63,594 nt of DNA from an uncultured Eubacteriales bacterium. GTDB lineage: Bacteria > Bacillota > Clostridia > Christensenellales > CAG-138. Location of the stretch: positions 1-63,594 of the forward strand of contig CADCMN010000002.1 in the NCBI GenBank assembly GCA_902802575.1, written 5' to 3'. The notes beneath the pieces are model-generated. The model was not told the DNA's origin and ran no database searches. It worked only from the letters and a program-made list of their open reading frames with translations. Numbering within the stretch: position 1 is the first letter of the stretch; each line of letters begins with the position of its first letter. The translations under genes were made by a program, and so were the position numbers. Below, in pieces: positions 58,797 through 63,594 of this stretch.

Positions 58797-60533
58797 ATGG
58801 AAAAATTACGTCGTTTTCTTGCCTATTACAGGCCCCATCTGGGTCTTTTCATCCTTGATTTGACCTGTGCCTTGGTGGTCGCCGCCGTTGATGTGGCCTT
58901 CCCCCTGGTGACCCAATATCTGCTGCGTACGCTTCTGCCCGCCATGGCCCACAACAGCGCTCTGGTGCGGCTCTTTGTGCTGCTCATCGGTTGCCTCGTC
59001 TGTGCGTACCTCATCCGAGCCGCGCTTCAGTACATCATCGGCTACTGGGGCCACCGGCTGGGCACCTTCATCGAAGCGGACATGCGGCGGGATATCTTCA
59101 CCCACATTCAAACCCTGCCCTTCTCCTTTTATGACGGGATACGTACCGGAAAACTCCTCTCCCGGGTGACCAACGATCTGTTCGAAGTGACGGAGCTGGC
59201 CCACCATGGTCCCGAAGATGTGCTCATCTCCACCATGACTATACTGGGGGCCTTTATCGCCATGTTCACCATCGAATGGCGCTTGGCCCTGTGTTTGTTG
59301 ATCCTGCTTCCGGTCATCATCTACTTTGTGATGCATACCCGTCTCAAAATGCGGCGGACCAGCCGCATGGTCAAGGAGCGCATGGCGGAGATCAACGCGG
59401 ATATCGAAAGCTCCATTTCCGGGGCCCGTACCGCCAAAGCCTTCGCCAACGAAACCTACGAGATTCAAAAATTTGAAAAGGGGAACAAAAACTTTCTCTC
59501 GGCCAAAAAGGATTTCTATAAGGTCATGGCCATTTTCAACAGCGGCACGGAGTTTTTCCTGGCTATGTTCAATGTGGCTGTCCTGGCCTGCGGCGGCTAT
59601 CTCATCTACAAAAAGCAGCTGGACACGGTGACGCTCATCACCTTCACCCTGTACATCTCCACCTTCACCTCCCCCATCAAGCGGCTGGCCTCCTTTGCGG
59701 AGCAGTACATGATCGGCATGGCCGGGTTCACCCGCTTCCTGGAGATCATGGACACCAAGCCCGCCATCGAGGATAAACCGGACGCTCTTTCTCTGCACGA
59801 TGTAAAGGGCGACATCGCCTTTTCCCATGTGTCCTTTGCCTACAACGAAGGCCAGCAGGTGTTGCGTGATGTGAATCTGTCCATCCCCGCGGGGCAGACG
59901 TTGGCGCTGGTGGGGCCCTCCGGCGGCGGCAAAACCACCCTGTGCCATCTGTTGCTTCGGTTTTACGACATTCGCGATGGCAGCATCACTATAGACGGCC
60001 ACGATATACGGGACGTGACCATGCGCTCCCTTCGGGAGAATGTGGGGATCGTGCAGCAGGACGTGTTCCTGTTTGCGGACACCATTTTGGAGAACATTCG
60101 CTATGGGCGGCTGGACGCCACCGATGCGGAGGTGGTGGAAGCGGCGAAACGGGCCCACATCCACGAGGAGATCATGACCTTCCCGGACGGGTATGCCACC
60201 AACGTGGGCGAGCGGGGCATGCTGCTCTCCGGCGGCCAGAAGCAGCGCGTCTCCATCGCCCGTCTGTTCCTGAAGAACCCGCCCGTGCTGATTTTGGACG
60301 AGGCCACCTCTGCATTGGACACTCTGACGGAGGCCGATATCCAGCATTCCTTCGACGAACTGAGCCAGGGCCGCACCACGTTGGTCATCGCTCACCGGCT
60401 CTCCACCGTGCAGAATGCGGACGAGATCGTCGTCATCGATGAGCACGGCATTCAGGAGCGAGGCACTCACGAAGAGCTGTTGGCGAAGAAAGGACTGTAC
60501 GCCGGATTCTATCAGGCCACCCTTCGCGGTTAA
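58797..60533 (+). CDS. ABC exporter, fused permease and ATPase
   Basis: A 578-residue half-transporter: six membrane helices in residues 1-310 and a nucleotide-binding domain after. Walker A is GPSGGGKTT (near 375), the ABC signature LSGGQKQR (near 480), Walker B VLILDEATSALD (near 500) and the H-loop VIAHRLS. The FSFYDGIRTGKLLSRVTND loop is typical of MsbA/lipid-A-type or multidrug exporters, which work as homodimers. The cargo is unknown; proximity to a GT-C enzyme hints at a glycolipid. It starts without a ribosome site. It overlaps the converging UPF0489 gene by four bases. Confidence 0.92.
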   Translation: MEKLRRFLAYYRPHLGLFILDLTCALVVAAVDVAFPLVTQYLLRTLLPAMAHNSALVRLFVLLIGCLVCAYLIRAALQYIIGYWGHRLGTFIEADMRRDIFTHIQTLPFSFYDGIRTGKLLSRVTNDLFEVTELAHHGPEDVLISTMTILGAFIAMFTIEWRLALCLLILLPVIIYFVMHTRLKMRRTSRMVKERMAEINADIESSISGARTAKAFANETYEIQKFEKGNKNFLSAKKDFYKVMAIFNSGTEFFLAMFNVAVLACGGYLIYKKQLDTVTLITFTLYISTFTSPIKRLASFAEQYMIGMAGFTRFLEIMDTKPAIEDKPDALSLHDVKGDIAFSHVSFAYNEGQQVLRDVNLSIPAGQTLALVGPSGGGKTTLCHLLLRFYDIRDGSITIDGHDIRDVTMRSLRENVGIVQQDVFLFADTILENIRYGRLDATDAEVVEAAKRAHIHEEIMTFPDGYATNVGERGMLLSGGQKQRVSIARLFLKNPPVLILDEATSALDTLTEADIQHSFDELSQGRTTLVIAHRLSTVQNADEIVVIDEHGIQERGTHEELLAKKGLYAGFYQATLRG

Positions 60534-61243
60534 TCCGGGCACATATACGCCTTAAACATGGGAATGAGCGCATCCGCCTCCTGCGGCGCATAGCGGGGCG
60601 AAATGGCCAGGGACATATAGTCATAGGGGGCGGCGGCCTGAAAGCTGCCGTCCTCCTTATATTCTTTGTAGGGGATCAAAGGTTCCGGCCCGTTGATGCG
60701 TTCAAACAGGTCCGGAAAGGACTGGGGCAGGCGGAGATGGGCTCCGTCCAATGTGAGCAGCTGTGGCGGCACGTCGTTTCGAGAGAAGGGACGGCGCACG
60801 TTCTCCAAGCTGCCCACGATCCGCGCCGCCAGGGAAAACAGCAGGTAGTTGGCTTCATCCAGCTTGCGTTCCTGATAGAATCGGTCCAGCTCCAACCTTC
60901 TCTTTGGGGGCAAGGCAATCACGTTATACAGCACATACCCCGGCCCGGGATAGCCCACGCCCAGATCGCTGTGCGCGTCCACATGGGTGACATGAAAAGG
61001 AGGCTGCAGCCTTCCCGCCGCCATCAGCTCTTTCCAGTAACAAAGCGCCCCATCGTGGGTCTCGAACACCCGTCCCGGTATGGGGTGTTCCCGCGTCAAC
61101 AGGCAGCTCCCTTCCAAAAAAGCGCGCACCGCATCGGACTCCCAGGGTTCGTGGCCCTGCCGGGCCGGCCGGTGTCCCACCTCGGCCAGAGGACAGCACT
61201 CTGCCAAAAAGAAATCAAGATCTATATCCAGTACCCGCTGCAT
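60530..61243 (-). CDS. UPF0489 family protein
   Basis: A 237-residue protein with the UPF0489 signatures VLDIDLDFFL at the start and VTHVDAHSDLGVG near 90. These Asp/His clusters resemble the metal site of arginase/deacetylase folds, so a metal-dependent hydrolase is likely, though none has been characterised to my knowledge. AAGGAGGG precedes the ATG. The stop overlaps the ABC exporter stop region by four bases. Confidence 0.85.
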   Translation of the reverse strand: MQRVLDIDLDFFLAECCPLAEVGHRPARQGHEPWESDAVRAFLEGSCLLTREHPIPGRVFETHDGALCYWKELMAAGRLQPPFHVTHVDAHSDLGVGYPGPGYVLYNVIALPPKRRLELDRFYQERKLDEANYLLFSLAARIVGSLENVRRPFSRNDVPPQLLTLDGAHLRLPQSFPDLFERINGPEPLIPYKEYKEDGSFQAAAPYDYMSLAISPRYAPQEADALIPMFKAYMCPD

Positions 61244-61328
61244 GCTATTCCCTCCTTATTTCTATAGTATACCACTTTTCTTTCCACTGCGAACATGATA
61301 TACTGTGAAAAATAAAAGGAGGCGCTCC

Positions 61329-61991
61329 ATGAGGACGGTATTTGTGATCATTTATCTTGCCTTGCTGGGGCTGTATCTGTTCGTGGAGGTCGGGGACAGC
61401 TTTCGGCGGCGAGCGGTGAACAAGATCCTCCTGTCCTCCCTGTTCCTGTTCTTCGGTCAGTTCTGGTTTTGGACCGGCGGGTTTGCTCACGGCTGGCAGT
61501 ATCTGGCGCTGGTGGGGCTGTTCTATGCCTGTATGGGTGACGCATTGCTGCTGTTCAGCTTCGGCGCCGGCGGCGCTGCTTTTGCCGTGGCCAATCTGTG
61601 CTTCATCGGGTACACCTTCTGCACGCTCCATGCCGGCGGGGTGTTTCTAAAAGCGCTTCCCTGGCTGGGGCTGGGTATCGCAACGTTTTTCGTTCTCTTT
61701 TTCTCAGCTACGCGGTCTGAATGGATCGACCTGGGCAACAAGACCGGCCTGGCGCTGTTCTATCTTCTCACCGTCACCCTTCACGAGCTCATGGGGCTTT
61801 TAGCTGCCGTTCTCCTGCCCGGGGCCCACTATCTGCTGCTGGGCATCGGCCTGGGGCTGTTCATGATCAGCGACTACTTTTTAGTGGTCTATAAATTCAA
61901 AACCAAACGGAAGCGCGCTCTGCGCACCAACACCGCCTGCTACTTTCTCGGCATGATGCTGGTCGCCCTGAGCTTTTCCGTGCTTCCCTAA
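61329..61991 (+). CDS. YhhN/TMEM86-family membrane protein
   Basis: A 220-residue protein with about eight membrane helices matching the YhhN family. Conserved acidic residues are in ACMGDALLLF (near 65) and FMISDYFLV (near 182), the pattern of the family that contains vertebrate lysoplasmalogenase TMEM86. Since many anaerobic clostridia make plasmalogens, a lysoplasmalogenase-type role is plausible here but is inferred. AAAGGAGG precedes the ATG, with TATACT about 25 bases upstream. It is followed after 24 bases by a lipid kinase gene. Confidence 0.85.
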   Translation: MRTVFVIIYLALLGLYLFVEVGDSFRRRAVNKILLSSLFLFFGQFWFWTGGFAHGWQYLALVGLFYACMGDALLLFSFGAGGAAFAVANLCFIGYTFCTLHAGGVFLKALPWLGLGIATFFVLFFSATRSEWIDLGNKTGLALFYLLTVTLHELMGLLAAVLLPGAHYLLLGIGLGLFMISDYFLVVYKFKTKRKRALRTNTACYFLGMMLVALSFSVLP

Positions 61992-62015
61992 TACTTTTTG
62001 AAAGAAGGCGCGCCT

Positions 62016-62921
62016 ATGAAACACATCTTTGTCTATAACCCCGCAGCCGGTCAGGGCGGCATAAAAGGCCATCTGGAAGCGATCGTGTCTCAGCATGAGG
62101 GCTGCGAATTATATGAAACCAAGGGTCCCCGGGACGCCACGATCTTCATTCAGCAGAGGATCGCCGCGGAACCGGAGGAACAGCTCTGCTTTGTAGCCTG
62201 CGGCGGCGACGGCACCATCAATGAGGTCGCTTCCGGGGTTGCCGGTCGCGAGAACGTCTGTTTTACCATCTACCCCTGCGGCAGCGGCAACGACTTTGTG
62301 AAGATCTTCGGCGGCCGGGAGCGCTTCCTGGATATAGACGCGCTGCTGGCGGCGGAACCTGCGCCCATCGACATCCTGAAGGTGGATGACCGCTGGTGCA
62401 TCAATGTGTTCAGCTTCGGCTTCGACACCGGCGTGCTGAAGACCATGAATCATGTCAAGCGCAAGCCGTTCATGGGCGGCAAGCGGGCTTATTATGTGGG
62501 CATCGTGGACGCGCTCATGAAATCCATGCGCACCGGCTGCACCATCACCGTGGACGGAGAGCCTTTCTTTGCCGGAGACATCCTCCTCTGCACCTTTGCC
62601 AACGCTCAGTACGTAGGCGGGTCATTCAAATGCGCTCCCCGCGCCAAAGTGGACGATGGGCTCATTGAAGTTTGCTTGGTGAAGCCCATCTCCCGGCTTT
62701 CTTTCGTGAAGCTGATCGGCACCTACACGGCGGGTACCCATCTGGAGGACCCGCGGATGAAGGACATCGTGCTCTACATCCAGGCCAAAAAACTGACCGT
62801 GGAAAGCGTCAAAGGGCTGTTGCCCGTGTCGCTGGACGGAGAGGTCATCGAGCGGAAGCGGTTCACGGTGGAGATCGTCCCCGGCGGCGTCAACTTCGCC
62901 CTGCCCCAGGCCAAGGAATGA
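62016..62921 (+). CDS. Diacylglycerol kinase-family lipid kinase
   Basis: A 301-residue soluble lipid kinase. The nucleotide motif is CGGDGTINEVASG (near 63-75), preceded by FVYNPAAGQG at the N-terminus, and PCGSGNDFVKIF follows near 90. It matches the DgkB/YegS-type family, which phosphorylates diacylglycerol or other lipids at the membrane surface. The ATG at 62016 follows AGAAGG. Placement after YhhN suggests a lipid-recycling pair. A terminator follows. Confidence 0.9.
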   Translation: MKHIFVYNPAAGQGGIKGHLEAIVSQHEGCELYETKGPRDATIFIQQRIAAEPEEQLCFVACGGDGTINEVASGVAGRENVCFTIYPCGSGNDFVKIFGGRERFLDIDALLAAEPAPIDILKVDDRWCINVFSFGFDTGVLKTMNHVKRKPFMGGKRAYYVGIVDALMKSMRTGCTITVDGEPFFAGDILLCTFANAQYVGGSFKCAPRAKVDDGLIEVCLVKPISRLSFVKLIGTYTAGTHLEDPRMKDIVLYIQAKKLTVESVKGLLPVSLDGEVIERKRFTVEIVPGGVNFALPQAKE

Positions 62922-62937
62922 GCATCAAATATGACAT

Positions 62938-62967
62938 CAGACCCTGTCTAACGCAGGGTCTGTTTTT
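62938..62967. terminator. Bidirectional terminator
   Basis: AGACCCTG pairs with CAGGGTCT around TCTAACG and is followed by GTTTTT. It separates the lipid-kinase gene from the converging DUF3783 gene. Confidence 0.85.
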
Positions 62968-63328
62968 ATCTTGTGTGAAGGGCTTCGTGCTCCGCCATCA
63001 GCTCCCGCAGAAGTCGGGCAGGCGTCCATTTCAGATTGTGTTCCGTGGTCACCGCCTTATAGGCGACGGTCGCCTGAAGCATCTGCATGCCGTTCAGCAG
63101 GCCGTAGAACTGCTGCGGATCCAGGCTGTCCATCACCAACATCTCGTCCGAGAAAGGCGCGTCCATGGTGGAGGCCGGGAACTGCCCCTCCCGGCCAAGG
63201 AGCTTCCCCAGGGACCGGCTGCAATCCCCCGCCCCGCCCTCGACGGCGGTGATCCCGAACTGCATCAGCAAAAAATGCAGCTTCTTTTTCTTATCCCCCG
63301 TGATGTTGAACAGCAATACCTTGGCCAT
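62966..63328 (-). CDS. DUF3783 family protein
   Basis: A 120-residue protein of the DUF3783 type. It opens KVLLFNITGDKKKKLHFLLMQFGI, and later has EMLVMDSLDPQQFYGLLNGM and KAVTTEHNLKWT, segments I associate with the family. Function unknown. AGGAG lies 8 bases before the ATG at 63328, so the longer frame to 63388 is not needed. It is a single gene that ends at the terminator shared with the lipid kinase. Confidence 0.8.
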   Translation of the reverse strand: MAKVLLFNITGDKKKKLHFLLMQFGITAVEGGAGDCSRSLGKLLGREGQFPASTMDAPFSDEMLVMDSLDPQQFYGLLNGMQMLQATVAYKAVTTEHNLKWTPARLLRELMAEHEALHTR

Positions 63329-63393
63329 GGTCCGCTCCTGATACTCGATATCTGTTTGTACTATACCAAATACGATCCCGTTGCGCAATCCAA

Positions 63394-63423
63394 AAAAAGC
63401 AGGAAGCCTTTCGACTTCCTGCT
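63394..63423 (-). terminator. Terminator of the hydrogenase gene
   Basis: Read leftward, AGCAGGAAG (63423-63415) pairs with CTTCCTGCT (63406-63398), followed by six to seven T. Confidence 0.9.
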
Positions 63424-63446
63424 TTGGCTATGCCGCTTTTCTGACC

Positions 63447-63594
63447 TTATTTGTAGAGGCCGCGGTTGGTGTAGGTGGTGTGCAGCAGCTCGTGGGCCTT
63501 GTGGCTGCAGGGCTCGCCCAGGTAGTCCTTGTACAGCTTCTGGACTTCCTTGTTCTCGTGGGACTTGCGCAGCGGCATATTGGCGTCCTCGCCA
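63447..63594 (-). CDS. C-terminus of an [FeFe]-hydrogenase, 5' end outside window
   Basis: The last 48 codons read GEDANMPLRKSHENKEVQKL and then YKDYLGEPCSHKAHELLH, ending TNRGLYK. This is the typical tail (small-subunit-like domain) of iron-only hydrogenases of the HydA/HndD type, which make or oxidise H2 with ferredoxin or NAD(P)H. The H-cluster part lies beyond the right edge, so the subclass cannot be given. A terminator follows immediately. Confidence 0.85.
   Translation of the reverse strand, partial: GEDANMPLRKSHENKEVQKLYKDYLGEPCSHKAHELLHTTYTNRGLYK

Noticed and set aside
1..63594. Mobile elements, CRISPR arrays, tRNA or rRNA genes
   Set aside because: I saw no transposase or integrase frame, no regularly spaced repeats, and no cloverleaf with a recognisable T-loop in the gaps. 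A tRNAscan or IS search would settle it.

Overview
The window reads as a chromosome segment of an anaerobic, endospore-forming member of the Clostridia (Bacillota), rich in G+C by eye. Three genes typical of endospore formers sit together (spoIVA, gpr, spoIIP). A clostridial amino-acid fermentation operon, a purine/urate fermentation cluster, many 4Fe-4S proteins, a pyrophosphate-type phosphofructokinase and the tail of an [FeFe]-hydrogenase point to strict anaerobic fermentation. I saw no phage, insertion sequence, CRISPR array, rRNA or tRNA.

Layout. 1-10.9 kb: two divergent operons of the YgeW/YgeY/SsnA/YgfK/selenium-dependent xanthine dehydrogenase cluster, with an inverted repeat and a terminator-like leader between them. 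10.9-21.6 kb: a possible small RNA, a DUF1015 protein, membrane and surface proteins, an ArsB/CitM-type permease, a CotH-kinase lipoprotein, a DNPH1-like hydrolase, a YgjP-type metallopeptidase, a HAD hydrolase and a secreted CHAP-like protein. 21.8-30.7 kb: an eight-gene ornithine fermentation operon (argF-ord-ortA-ortB-oraS-oraE-mutL-like-orr). 30.8-38.2 kb: a peptidoglycan-binding protein, an aldo/keto reductase, a hydrolase, PPi-type PFK, a continuous NadD-YqeK-RsfS fusion, and deoC. 38.2-44.5 kb: minus-strand runs of small metabolic and DNA-repair genes (alkyladenine glycosylase, AlkZ-like glycosylase, SPL-type radical SAM). 44.5-44.9 kb: an AT-rich scar with broken coding remnants. 44.9-57.3 kb, minus strand: rlmD-dnaE, a large SH3/Ig surface protein, dapA-dapB, and the sporulation genes spoIVA-gpr-spoIIP. 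57.4-63.6 kb: a GT-C/PIG-V-like membrane enzyme, an ABC exporter, UPF0489, YhhN, a lipid kinase, a DUF3783 protein and the C-terminus of an [FeFe]-hydrogenase.

How the genes fit together. Both catabolic clusters contain a carbamoyltransferase (YgeW; ArgF). Run in the catabolic direction these could yield carbamoyl phosphate for ATP synthesis, although no carbamate kinase lies in the window. The ornithine operon is complete from L-ornithine (racemase, D-ornithine aminomutase, 2,4-diaminopentanoate dehydrogenase, 2-amino-4-oxopentanoate thiolase) to alanine plus acetyl-CoA. The most unusual features are the NadD-YqeK-RsfS fusion with an internal ribosome-binding site, a possible pyrimidine-rich sRNA at 10.96 kb, a probable attenuator before ssnA, and several genes whose -10 box lies only 6-10 bases before the start codon.
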